Assembly (NCBI GenBank): GCA_016188575.1
Contig: JACPHN010000250.1
Coordinates: 1-6,401 of the forward strand
Length of the DNA: 6,401 nt
Direction of reading: 5' to 3'
Source of the DNA: Candidatus Schekmanbacteria bacterium
GTDB taxonomy: Bacteria; CSSED10-310; JACPHN01
Part shown: in pieces, positions 1 through 5,943 of the stretch
Layout of the letters: each line of letters opens with the position of its first letter
Position numbering within the stretch: the stretch's first letter is position 1
Notes under the pieces: model-generated
What the model saw: only the letters and a program-made list of their open reading frames with translations
Databases searched by the model: none
What the model was told of the DNA's origin: nothing
Position numbers and translations under genes: made by a program

Positions 1-1581
1 AACGGGGACGGCCATACCGACATTCTCTTTGGCTCCTACAACGAGCACGTGTACGCGCTGCGGGGGGACACTCTCCAGTCGATCTGGACCAACCCCTACC
101 ACCAGTGCACGACGTGCGACATCCGCAACGACCCCACCGGGTTCAGAGTCGGCGACACGATCTCCGCGGGTCCCGGCGTCGCTGACTTCGATCGCGACGG
201 CATGCTGGAGATGATTATCGGTGTCACCACCCACTGCTATCCGGATGCGACTCCCGCTGACGGCAGCGCGTCCTCCCCGACGCCCTATCCCGACAACTCG
301 TTCATCATCCCGTTCAATACCCAGCCCGGTGGCGCCATGTTGCCGCTCAACCACGACGCGACGCTCCTCATGAATCATTTCGTGGAGAGCTACGACGCGC
401 TCGACTACTGCCCATCCTGCGCCAGCCGGGACGCGCACCTCTTCAGGAACCAATTCAATCAGATCATCTCCTCCTCGCCGGCAATCGCCGACCTTACCGG
501 CGACGGCGCCTACGACTACGTGGTCGGAACCGGAATTTTCGACGGCGCCGGCTACGGCGGCGACCAGGGGCTGCACGGTTTCGACGGCAGCGGCAATCGC
601 CTCTTCTACGTTCCCACGGAAGATCACTGCCATGCGTCCCCCGCGCTCGGTGACCTGGACGGCGACGGCACCCTCGAGGCCGTTGCCTATTGCGGGCAGG
701 GGAAGTCAGGCCCCTTTGAGGAGCCCACCAATCAGCAACTGATCGCGGTGCATCGCGACGGCACGCTGCTGCCGGGGTTTCCAGTTCGCCCCACAGATTT
801 CTTCGGCGCCAACATCAACTACTTCTTCGCCTCCCCGGTGCTCGCCGATCTGGACGGTGACGGCGGCCTGGAGATCATCGTCACACTGAACCGCACGGTG
901 CGCACCTATCGCATTCTTCGCTCCGGCACGACGGCAACGGGAGTGGAGGTGGCCGACGACCTGTCCTACGAGGCCGACGGGCTCATTCGCGCCTCCGTAG
1001 CGGTGGGCGATATCGACAACGATGGCGTGATTGACATCGCGGTGCCGACGTACGAGTCCTCGAGTTTCTACGCGCTGAGCGGTGGACCGCGCAGCGCCAC
1101 CCGCGGGTGGCCGATGTTCAAAGGGGATGCCGCGGGCACGGCGCTATTCGACAACGTTGCGCCGGCGCGCGTGACCGATCTGGTTGCCACGGGCCGCGCT
1201 GAAAGCGCGGTCACACTGAAATTCACCGCGCCCGGCGATGACTCCGACTACTTCGGGCCGGCTGAGACTTACGAAATCCGGTACTCACCGTCGCCTCTGG
1301 TTCCCGAATCCTTCGCGGACGCCACGCTCGTCACCGAGCCTATCCCCGCCCCCAAGCGCGCCGGCGAGCCCGAGACCGTGGATCTGGTGGGACCGTTTGC
1401 GCCGGGGGTCTACTTTGCGCTGGTCGCCATCGACAGCGATGGAAATCGATCGGCCGTTTCGGTTTCCGCGCAGGTGTCGCCCCAGGTTCCAGCGCTGGGC
1501 GCGGCCATTGCGCTGGTGCTGCTGACGGCCGCCTTGCACGCGTGGCGCCGGCGCGCCGCGGCCGCCCGGCAGGGGCCGTGA
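1..1581 (+). CDS. FG-GAP/VCBS beta-propeller surface protein, 5'-truncated
   Basis: The reading frame is open from the first base, so the true start lies outside the window; 526 codons are visible before TGA. Seen: repeated calcium-loop motifs of the DxDxDG type at nucleotides about 184 (DFDRDG), 490 (DLTGDG), 652 (DLDGDG), 847 (DLDGDG) and 1010 (DIDNDG), plus NGDG at the very start. Each is followed by a hydrophobic strand such as LEIIVT or IDIAVP, the pattern of FG-GAP/VCBS propeller blades. Residues about 387-492 (APARVTDL to VSAQV) resemble a fibronectin type III domain. The end, VPALG plus about 15 hydrophobic residues plus WRRRAAAAR, is a C-terminal transmembrane anchor with a basic tail, similar in layout to IPTL/PEP-CTERM-type sorting tails. 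Inferred: an exported, surface-attached protein, perhaps for adhesion or carbohydrate binding. The substrate is unknown. Two CxxC pairs near the start (CTTC, CPSC) may form disulfides. Confidence 0.85.
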   Translation, partial: NGDGHTDILFGSYNEHVYALRGDTLQSIWTNPYHQCTTCDIRNDPTGFRVGDTISAGPGVADFDRDGMLEMIIGVTTHCYPDATPADGSASSPTPYPDNSFIIPFNTQPGGAMLPLNHDATLLMNHFVESYDALDYCPSCASRDAHLFRNQFNQIISSSPAIADLTGDGAYDYVVGTGIFDGAGYGGDQGLHGFDGSGNRLFYVPTEDHCHASPALGDLDGDGTLEAVAYCGQGKSGPFEEPTNQQLIAVHRDGTLLPGFPVRPTDFFGANINYFFASPVLADLDGDGGLEIIVTLNRTVRTYRILRSGTTATGVEVADDLSYEADGLIRASVAVGDIDNDGVIDIAVPTYESSSFYALSGGPRSATRGWPMFKGDAAGTALFDNVAPARVTDLVATGRAESAVTLKFTAPGDDSDYFGPAETYEIRYSPSPLVPESFADATLVTEPIPAPKRAGEPETVDLVGPFAPGVYFALVAIDSDGNRSAVSVSAQVSPQVPALGAAIALVLLTAALHAWRRRAAAARQGP

Positions 1582-2511
1582 TCAGCGCAGTGAGGAGGCC
1601 GTCAGGTCGAGTCGTCTGAAGCTCCGCAGTGCCGTTTCCTGCGATCGCACGGCGTAGCAGTACCGGCAGCCGGCGATGCACGTCTCGTCCATGCCGATGT
1701 CGACGACCGATACGCATCGGCAGTCCGGTCGGGATGGAGCGCGGCGGATCGCGGCGATGTCGTCCGCGACTGCCTCGCCGTATCCCCGGAACAGCTCGAC
1801 GCCGCAACAGGTCGAGGGCGGCAGCCCGAGCTCCGGATTACAGCAGGCGCGCAGCTCCATCTCGTGCTCCGCGGCGATCTGCGCCAGCGTCCGCAGCAGG
1901 TCACGCCCCTCCTCACCCCACACCCGCAGGTGCGGATAGCGTTGCGCGACGGCGCGATGCCGCGAGGGATCCGGAGCGCGGACGGCCGCGGAGGGATCAC
2001 CGAGCCGGCGGATGGTTCGTAGATACGGTTCGACAACCGACGTGTTTACGACTCGCGTAGCGCCGTGAAGCGTCCGCGCGATTGCCGTGAAAGTGCGCTC
2101 GTGGGTGCCGCGGTCCAGGTCATCCGCCAGCACGATGGGGTCGTAGCGCCACTGGATGGCGCGCGCGTCGGCGAGCTCCGCGCTGGTGCGGCAGAAGTCG
2201 CGCAGGGCGGCGGCGAGGCCCGGCGCGTGCGGTTCGAGGCGGCGCGGGTAGCCGGTGATCGTGAATTGCACCGCTACCGGTGTGCCCTCACCGCGGATGG
2301 CCCGGATCTGATCGCGAAACGCCCCCAGATGTCGTGTCCAGAAGAGGTAGGCGACGACATCGTCCGGAGCGAGCGAGACGGTTCCAGGCGTGCCGAACGC
2401 GGTCCGGAAGGCGGCGAGCCCGGCCGCTCGCCGCGCGGCAAACCACTTCGCGTAGTAGCGCGGGATGTCCGTTCGCCGCGAGGCGCTGATGATTACCCGT
2501 TGGTGTCGCAT
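1582..2511 (-). CDS. DUF1848 family protein with C-terminal CX3CX2C cluster
   Basis: A 309-residue protein matching the DUF1848 family over its length. Family-like blocks are IISASRRTDIP (residues 7-17), VAYLFWTRH (53-61), VQFTITGYPRRLEP (81-94) and IQWRYDPIVL (119-128). The C-terminal DIGMDETCIAGCRYCYA (271-287) has cysteines 278, 282 and 285 in CX3CX2C spacing, as in radical-SAM iron-sulfur sites but at the wrong end of the protein; more cysteines lie at 223-224, 235-236, 264 and 266. The biochemical role of the family is not established; metal or Fe-S binding is inferred. Start: ATG at 2511 is chosen over an in-frame GTG at 2529 because GGGGAG lies about 9 nt before the ATG and overlaps the GTG, and homologues begin close to VIISASRRTD. 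The transpeptidase gene upstream ends 19 nt before this start, so co-transcription is likely. Its stop abuts the convergent stop at 1581. Confidence 0.85.
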   Translation of the reverse strand: MRHQRVIISASRRTDIPRYYAKWFAARRAAGLAAFRTAFGTPGTVSLAPDDVVAYLFWTRHLGAFRDQIRAIRGEGTPVAVQFTITGYPRRLEPHAPGLAAALRDFCRTSAELADARAIQWRYDPIVLADDLDRGTHERTFTAIARTLHGATRVVNTSVVEPYLRTIRRLGDPSAAVRAPDPSRHRAVAQRYPHLRVWGEEGRDLLRTLAQIAAEHEMELRACCNPELGLPPSTCCGVELFRGYGEAVADDIAAIRRAPSRPDCRCVSVVDIGMDETCIAGCRYCYAVRSQETALRSFRRLDLTASSLR

Positions 2512-2530
2512 GGCCGGAGCGCTCCCCACG

Positions 2531-3487
2531 CTAGTGATGGCCCGCGCCTGGCGACGCGGCCAGGACGGTGTAGTGCCCGGATGCGTCGATCGTCACCTTG
2601 GGCGGCAGCCGCGTCCGCTCAAACGCCTCATAGGCTGGCCTCAGCTCGCGCCAAAACGCGACAAGCTCGGGCTCCGCCGCGTATTGGGCCGCCAGCTCCG
2701 CGAGTTTCGCATCTTCGAGCCGGGTCGGGAAGATGTGCACCGGGATGCGCGCTTGACCCTGCTCCCGGGCCTCGACTGCGGCGATGTACAGCAAGGTGAT
2801 GACGCGGTCGGTCATGGCGAGGCAGCCGATGGAGGCGCACTTGCCGTGGATGAAGATATCGCCTCCGGGGTCGAGCCCCCGCGAGCGGATCCGGTCGGCG
2901 GCGTTCGGATAGGTAACGCCGAGCGACAGGTGGTAGCTGCTCACCGGATTGAAGCGATCGATCGCATAGAGGCCTTCGGGGACCTGCCAGTCTCCGCGGC
3001 GGCGCTTGGGCCCGAGCCCACCCGAGGCCGCGCAGATCGGGAACGCCGCGACGAGCTCGTGGCGCGCCGCCCTGGTGCCCGGGGCCCACAGCTCGAGGAT
3101 GCCGCCGTCGCAGGATCCTGGACCGGCGACGGCGTCCCCGGCGTCGCCGCCGCCCTGGTCGCCGGCTTCGCCACCGCCGCCGGAAAACCGGCGCCAGAGC
3201 GCGCCCAGCAGCCCACGCGACGGCTCGTCGCAGCGCGCGTCAACCTTGAACGCCCGCAGGTAGATCGCGCGCGGCGGAAAGGTCGCCTGCACCTGCGAGA
3301 AAGCGCGCGCCAGGCGCCGATAGTCCGCGTCGTACGCGGCGCGTACCCGAGCATACCGCATCTGCTCCGCCTTGAATCCGGCGTGCGCGGGGCCGGCGAT
3401 GAGGATCAGCGCTGCCAGCAGGCCGCACGTCGAAACGGACCTTTGCCGCCACCTCGTCCGTGGCCCCTCGCTGTGCGTTGACTTCAT
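2531..3487 (-). CDS. YafK-like murein L,D-transpeptidase (YkuD domain), exported
   Basis: A 318-residue protein with an N-terminal Sec signal peptide: basic n-region (RTRWRQR), hydrophobic core (CGLLAALILIAG) and an AHA cleavage site near residues 34-36. The catalytic motif of the YkuD family is clear at residues 213-224: IHGKCASIGCLA, with His214, Ser219 and the presumed nucleophile Cys222. GGDIFIHG and the following MTDRVI resemble the YafK branch. The upstream block RGDWQVPEGLYAI and YHLSLGVTYPN also fits this family. Expected role: forming or cutting peptide cross-links in periplasmic peptidoglycan, or attaching proteins to it. Odd: residues about 102-129 are a glycine/aspartate-rich low-complexity insert between the N-terminal helix region and the catalytic domain. 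The frame stays open upstream to GTG at 3853, but ATG at 3487 is chosen because it gives the signal peptide and has GGAG 6 nt before it. First gene of a likely operon with the DUF1848 gene. Confidence 0.88.
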   Translation of the reverse strand: MKSTHSEGPRTRWRQRSVSTCGLLAALILIAGPAHAGFKAEQMRYARVRAAYDADYRRLARAFSQVQATFPPRAIYLRAFKVDARCDEPSRGLLGALWRRFSGGGGEAGDQGGGDAGDAVAGPGSCDGGILELWAPGTRAARHELVAAFPICAASGGLGPKRRRGDWQVPEGLYAIDRFNPVSSYHLSLGVTYPNAADRIRSRGLDPGGDIFIHGKCASIGCLAMTDRVITLLYIAAVEAREQGQARIPVHIFPTRLEDAKLAELAAQYAAEPELVAFWRELRPAYEAFERTRLPPKVTIDASGHYTVLAASPGAGHH

Positions 3488-3849
3488 GTTTCGCTCCGTT
3501 ACCCTGCCGTGGACTGCCGGGCCTTGGGCACGCCCGGTTTGCTCCATCCTACCGCGGCCAGCGCCGCCGTTCATCCCTTCGTAGGCCGGTCCAAGTCCCC
3601 GTCCTGCAGGGCGGAATTGCCGCGGAACCGAGCGCAGCGAGGTCCAGGGCGGCGCCCACCGCCGCAGGCGGTCGGAGGGTTCCCGAACCTCGGCCTGACA
3701 CGCGTGATGCACATCGTCGCGCCCACACCCGTATTTCGGCCCGATGAATCGCGCCGCCACGGCCTCGCGCAAAGCGTAGGCTCGCGATTTATCGCGCGAC
3801 AATACCGGGACGAGCGCTGCTTTGGTGATCTCGGGAGCCTTCGCGAGCG
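3488..3849. other. Intergenic region upstream of the L,D-transpeptidase gene
   Basis: No convincing gene is visible here. The minus-strand frame of the transpeptidase happens to stay open across it, starting at GTG 3853, which overlaps the stop of the broken gene upstream as GTGA. The first 60 or so residues of that frame have a protein-like composition but no motif I recognise. On the minus strand, TAGGAT near 3550 could serve as a -10 box for the transpeptidase operon, but no good -35 box accompanies it. Short GC-rich inverted repeats such as CCGCCGCAGGCGG near 3660 are present. No T-tract follows them, so they are not called terminators. Confidence 0.4.
3493..3499 (-). promoter_or_regulatory. 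Ribosome binding site deciding the L,D-transpeptidase start
   Basis: On the minus strand, ACGGAGC sits about 6 nt before ATG 3487. It supports this start over the in-frame upstream GTG at 3853, which would place more than 120 unrelated residues ahead of the signal peptide. Confidence 0.6.
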
Positions 3850-4026
3850 TCACGAGGAGCCGCTCGACTCTTCCCGTTGCGCCGCCAGCTCGACGAATAG
3901 TCGCTCCATCTCGCGGCGCGGTGGGGGCGCCTCCGCAAGCCCTTCGTAGAAACGCTAGCGGCGCTCCGGCGCCGCCCGCAATAGCTCGGGTAGACGGCCC
4001 AGGATCGCGTCAGCTTCCTGAATCAT
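3850..4026 (-). pseudogene. Small broken gene, possible DUF3782-like N-terminal fragment
   Basis: Reading the minus strand from ATG 4026 gives 23 codons (MIQEADAILGRLPELLRAAP then ERR), an in-frame TAG, then 34 more codons containing RFYEGLAEAPPPRREMERLF and VELAAQREES before TGA at 3850. The joined text, with LPELLR, then F..L, then PRREMERLF..L..QRE, resembles the helical N-terminus seen in DUF3782 / PD-(D/E)XK-associated proteins. That resemblance is from memory of the family and is weak. Either a nonsense mutation split one gene or only a stub remains; the downstream domain expected of such a protein is not recognisable. An in-frame TGA lies just before the ATG. Confidence 0.35.
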
Positions 4027-4123
4027 GCCTCATAGGGTACCACCGGCGAAGCCGCCATGCCAGTCACTTCCGGGTCGCCGGGTCCAGCCCCGACCGCACG
4101 ATGAAAGCCCCGGCCGCGGAAGA

Positions 4124-4159
4124 GTTTCAATCCTTGTTTTTCAGCCTCGGCAGAATGTC
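4124..4159. other. Solitary CRISPR-repeat-like 36-mer
   Basis: The plus strand begins GTTTCAATCCTTG and, read on the minus strand, the 36-mer ends AAGGATTGAAAC, the characteristic 3' end of many type I and III CRISPR repeats. Length (36 nt) fits, and an imperfect short stem TTC-T-GCC/GGC-T-GAA lies inside. No second copy, spacer periodicity or cas gene is in the window, so it is not called an array. It could be a relic repeat or coincidence. It is much more AT-rich at its GTTTCAATCC end than its surroundings. The flanking 4027-4278 holds no gene I can support. Confidence 0.3.
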
Positions 4160-4278
4160 CTTTACACCTTCCCGAGCACTGACGAGTGCCCCCGACAGGA
4201 GCGATGCGACCCTTGGCCTCGGCCTGATCGGCGAACCAGTGCGGCATCCACCCCAGTCAGCTCGCACCGTCCCCAACT

Positions 4279-4719
4279 CTACATCTCATCGAGGCAGGCG
4301 CGCTCGACCTGGCGCAGATCCACGCTCTGCCGGTAGTCGAAGGCCCGCTGATAGGCCTCACGGATGACCTGTCGGAGCGTTTCTTCCGAAATCCGCAAGG
4401 CGAAGACTTCGATCAAGAAGGCCACGATCATCGCGTGGGTGGCTCCGGTGATGGCGCGGAGAGCGACGATGGCGCGTTTCAAGGCGCCACAATCCACCCA
4501 GAGCCAGAATCCATCCGGGCTGAGCGGAGGTGGGGTGGAGTCGGCTGCCAGGGCGGCTTCCAGAGCGTGGCGCCCCTTACGGCCGATGGTATGAATCGTT
4601 GGCCGCGAAACCCCGGCCTCGCGGGCGATTTGGGCACGGTTGTTGGCTGGAAACGCGATTATCTTCGCGCTAATCTGAATACCGTCGGATGTCGAAAGAT
4701 CTTTGCGGCGAGCGGACAC
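4279..4719 (-). pseudogene. Transposase-like gene truncated before its catalytic domain
   Basis: A 146-residue frame with a helix-turn-helix at residues about 28-50 (AQIAREAGVSRPTIHTIGRK), then FWLWVDCGALKRAIVALRAI and ITGATHAMIVAFLIEVFAL. The tail, RQVERACLDEM, matches the point where longer transposase-like proteins I recall continue into a catalytic core (DEMF, then a V.AG.D-type segment). Here a TAG follows DEM immediately and no continuation is found in the other two minus-strand frames, so most of the protein (normally several hundred residues) is missing. Start: GTG at 4719, preceded by AGGAG about 6 nt upstream; no ATG competes. It may still be translated as a DNA-binding stub. Element ends and target-site duplications could not be identified. 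Family placement is inference; truncation is well supported if the family is right. Confidence 0.55.
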
Positions 4720-4739
4720 GCGATTCTCCTATCAGGTGA

Positions 4740-4907
4740 AAAGTCGGAGATTATCGTGTTGAGCTTTTTGTCTCCGAGGTGATTCTCCGCGAGGCAGCTG
4801 CTGCGGAAGTCGCAGCGATTTGTCGCGAAACGATCATGCGCGCGTCCGAAGAGTGGGAACGTAGTCCCAAGAATGAAGCGATACGGTTCTTCTGCGTCAC
4901 GTTCTAA
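4740..4907 (+). pseudogene. 3' end of a lost cassette gene, start missing
   Basis: An open frame after an in-frame TGA at 4737 encodes about 55 residues (KVGDYRVELFVSEVILREA, then AAICRETIMRASEEWER, ending FFCVTF) and stops at TAA 4905-4907. Only a GTG at 4779 and an ATG at 4836 could start it, and neither has a good ribosome binding site. The composition looks protein-like, and the stop lies 6 nt before the R'' box of the first attC-like site, the usual place for a cassette gene to end. Inferred: the tail of a cassette gene whose front was lost, perhaps when the transposase-like gene arrived. VELFVSEVILREA is similar to FVSELVLEEA in the PIN protein downstream, so it could be a fragment of a related protein, but the rest does not match. 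Confidence 0.33.
4744..4777. repeat. 7-bp inverted repeat upstream of the transposase-like gene
   Basis: TCGGAGA at 4744-4750 and TCTCCGA at 4771-4777 are perfect inverted copies separated by 20 nt. They lie 25-58 nt upstream of the GTG start of the transposase-like gene, where an operator or a terminal repeat would be expected. GATTCTCC also occurs twice nearby as a direct repeat (4722-4729 and 4781-4788). On the minus strand GATAAT between the arms could be a -10 box. Function is inferred only. Confidence 0.3.
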
Positions 4908-4913
4908 ACCGAC

Positions 4914-5010
4914 GGCTAACTCGGCGGTGGAGCGGACTCCGGCCCGCCAGCCGCAATCTTACTTTCACGTCCATTGCGTGGGCCGAAGCCGCTCACTCTG
5001 GACGTTCTTC
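4914..5010 (+). repeat. attC-like recombination site 1 (long form)
   Basis: R''-like box GGCTAAC (4914-4920), 6-nt spacer, left arm GTGGAGCGGACTCCGG (4927-4942), a loop of about 40 nt, right arm CCGAAGCCGCTCAC (4983-4996), 7-nt spacer, then GTTCTTC (5004-5010) at the R' position. The arms pair over 14 positions if one G and one A on the left side are left out of the helix. This is the asymmetric bulge pattern of integron attC sites, and the same G and A recur in the other three sites here. The right arm is followed by the first base of the gene-less cassette A. Confidence 0.5.
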
Positions 5011-5154
5011 CGACGCGCAGCGTCGGAAGAACGGCGCCGGGCAAGGCTCGGCTGTCCCGCCGCGCTGATTCGCGCGGCAGAACAACCGGCTGCAGCGGAC
5101 AGCGCCCTGCGGTAGTAAACTACCTCCGGGTGCTGCCGCTGACCCGGCGCCCCG
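5004..5154 (+). mobile_element. Gene-less cassette-like unit, copy A (about 150 bp)
   Basis: The stretch between two G/TT points (5004/5005 and 5154/5155) is about 150 bp and about 90% identical to 5952-6104. It holds a perfect 13-bp hairpin (5004-5016 with 5020-5032, 3-nt loop GCA), a 7-bp hairpin GCCGCGC/GCGCGGC (5059-5065 with 5072-5078), and an attC-like site at its end. No gene start with a ribosome binding site is inside. Frames crossing it are present in several phases and look like by-products of the repeat. Inferred to be a cassette without a gene, or a tandem pair of recombination sites with a structured spacer. Confidence 0.5.
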
Positions 5155-5161
5155 TTCTGCC
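5076..5161 (+). repeat. attC-like recombination site 2
   Basis: Perfectly matching R boxes GGCAGAAC (5076-5083) and GTTCTGCC (5154-5161) enclose arms CCGGCTGCAGCGGACAGC (5086-5103) and GCTGCCGCTGACCCGG (5132-5147). They pair with an extrahelical G and an extrahelical A on the left side. The centre folds further through GGTAG/CTACC with a TAAA loop. The layout is that of integron attC sites. The R box deviates from GTTRRRY (GTTCTGC here). The expected exchange point is between G5154 and T5155, and sequence identity with copy B is lost there. Confidence 0.6.
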
Positions 5162-5183
5162 GCAAACTCATGAGAGGCCATCG

Positions 5184-5207
5184 ATGGAAAAACAAGCTCA
5201 TTCATAG
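5184..5207 (+). CDS. Possible 7-codon leader peptide ahead of the PIN gene
   Basis: ATG at 5184 is preceded by GAGAGG at a good distance, and the frame reads MEKQAHS then TAG. It ends 11 nt before the GTG of the PIN-domain gene, whose own ribosome binding site (AGGCGGG) is weak. Inferred: translation of the leader could load ribosomes onto the downstream gene, a device described for integron cassettes lacking their own strong site. It could equally be chance, since the frame is very short. Confidence 0.3.
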   Translation: MEKQAHS

Positions 5208-5218
5208 GCGGGTAACCA

Positions 5219-5719
5219 GTGGCAAAGGAGGTTGAAGCCCAAGCGTCGATCTACGTCGAGACCACCGTCATGAGCTACCTCACCGCCCGGCCGAGTCGCG
5301 ACCTTTTGATAGCCGCCAGACAAGAAATGACGAGGGAATGGTGGGACGCATCGCTGGGGAAGTCTGCACTGTTTGTCTCGGAGCTCGTGCTCGAGGAAGC
5401 CGGTGATGGCGATCCGTTGGCGGCAGCGAGTCGCCTGAAGCTGGTCCAATCTCTTCCGCTCCTGGAGGTTACGGCGGACGCCAGCGCCCTCGCGCTGCGA
5501 CTCCTGCATGCGGGGGCGCTGCCTCAGGAAGCGCCACGCGATGCCCTACACATTGCGGTGGCCAGCCTCCATCGCATGCAGTACCTTGTGACCTGGAATT
5601 TCAAGCACATCGCGAATGTCACGAAGAGGCGGGTCATTGTGCGGGTTCTTGAGGACGCCGGGCACATCGCGCCGGTTATCGCTACACCCGAGGATCTGCT
5701 GGAGGTCAACGCATCATGA
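5219..5719 (+). CDS. PIN-domain (VapC-like) toxin homologue
   Basis: A 166-residue protein of the PIN-like family often annotated as a type II toxin. Motifs: IYVETTVMSYL at residues 11-21 with Glu14 where classical PIN proteins have the first Asp; ELVLEEA with Glu59/Glu60; RDALHIAVA at 107-115 with Asp108; and TWNFKHI at 125-131 with Asn127 in place of the last acidic residue. The family is associated with metal-dependent RNA cleavage, but the Glu and Asn substitutions mean catalytic activity is not assured. Start: GTG 5219 is the only candidate, because an in-frame TAA lies at 5213 and no other start precedes IYVETT. A strong AAAGGAGGT (5224-5232) lies oddly just inside the coding region. 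It overlaps the small downstream gene by 4 nt (ATGA), and both lie between two attC-like sites, so this is the main cargo of a mobile cassette. Confidence 0.8.
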   Translation: MAKEVEAQASIYVETTVMSYLTARPSRDLLIAARQEMTREWWDASLGKSALFVSELVLEEAGDGDPLAAASRLKLVQSLPLLEVTADASALALRLLHAGALPQEAPRDALHIAVASLHRMQYLVTWNFKHIANVTKRRVIVRVLEDAGHIAPVIATPEDLLEVNAS

Positions 5720-5943
5720 AGGACACGGTCGCCGAACAAGTACGGGCCGTTCGGCGGAAGCTGTCCGCTCGTTTCGACTTCGATGTAAGGCGCATCTGTG
5801 ATGATGTGATGCAACGGCAGCGCGCAGGCGCCAAGGAGTATGTGACTCAGCCAAAGGCCGAGGGCGAGCAGTCCCGATCCGCCACCGATGCCAGCGCCTC
5901 AGAACAACGGCTTGCAGTGGACGGCGCTACGCACCGCCGCTGA
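5716..5943 (+). CDS. Small antitoxin-like partner of the PIN gene
   Basis: A 75-residue protein beginning with ATG inside the ATGA overlap with the PIN gene and preceded by GGAGGT (5701-5706). Residues 1-48 (KDTVAEQVRAVRRKLSARFD, then FDVRRICDDVMQRQRA and GAKEYVTQP) resemble the short proteins with pattern D..V.EVR..R...A..F..D...I..D...RQ that often neighbour PIN/VapC genes and are assumed to neutralise them. That pairing is known from gene order; neutralisation is inferred here. From about residue 50 the sequence is low complexity, and the last 16 or so residues (SEQRLAVDGATHRR) are encoded by the attC-like site, with TGA at 5941 inside its right arm. The natural tail may therefore have been replaced when the cassette formed. 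Toxin-first order is less common than antitoxin-first. Confidence 0.65.
   Translation: MKDTVAEQVRAVRRKLSARFDFDVRRICDDVMQRQRAGAKEYVTQPKAEGEQSRSATDASASEQRLAVDGATHRR

Noticed and set aside
2065-3481. Long plus-strand frames opposite the DUF1848 and transpeptidase genes
   Set aside because: They are antisense to two well-supported genes, rich in Arg, Ala and Pro, and show no motif; they reflect GC-rich codon structure.
3488-3853. N-terminal extension of the L,D-transpeptidase from GTG 3853
   Set aside because: It would put 122 unrelated residues before a clear signal peptide that has its own ATG and ribosome binding site at 3487.
4179-4185. CTGACGA, resembling a hammerhead ribozyme core
   Set aside because: No matching GAAA block or closing stems could be found at the required distances.
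4023-4247. 74-residue minus-strand frame downstream of the transposase-like gene
   Set aside because: It includes the CRISPR-like element in its coding text, shows no recognisable motif and has no good ribosome binding site.
4124-4278. A CRISPR array
   Set aside because: Only one repeat-like copy exists; no second repeat, spacer periodicity or cas gene is present.
5004-5032. Perfect hairpin as a rho-independent terminator
   Set aside because: No T-tract follows on either strand, and the same hairpin recurs inside a larger repeated unit.
4873-5115. 80-residue plus-strand frame across site 1 and copy A
   Set aside because: It begins inside the orphan gene tail in another frame and is mainly read-through of the repeat.
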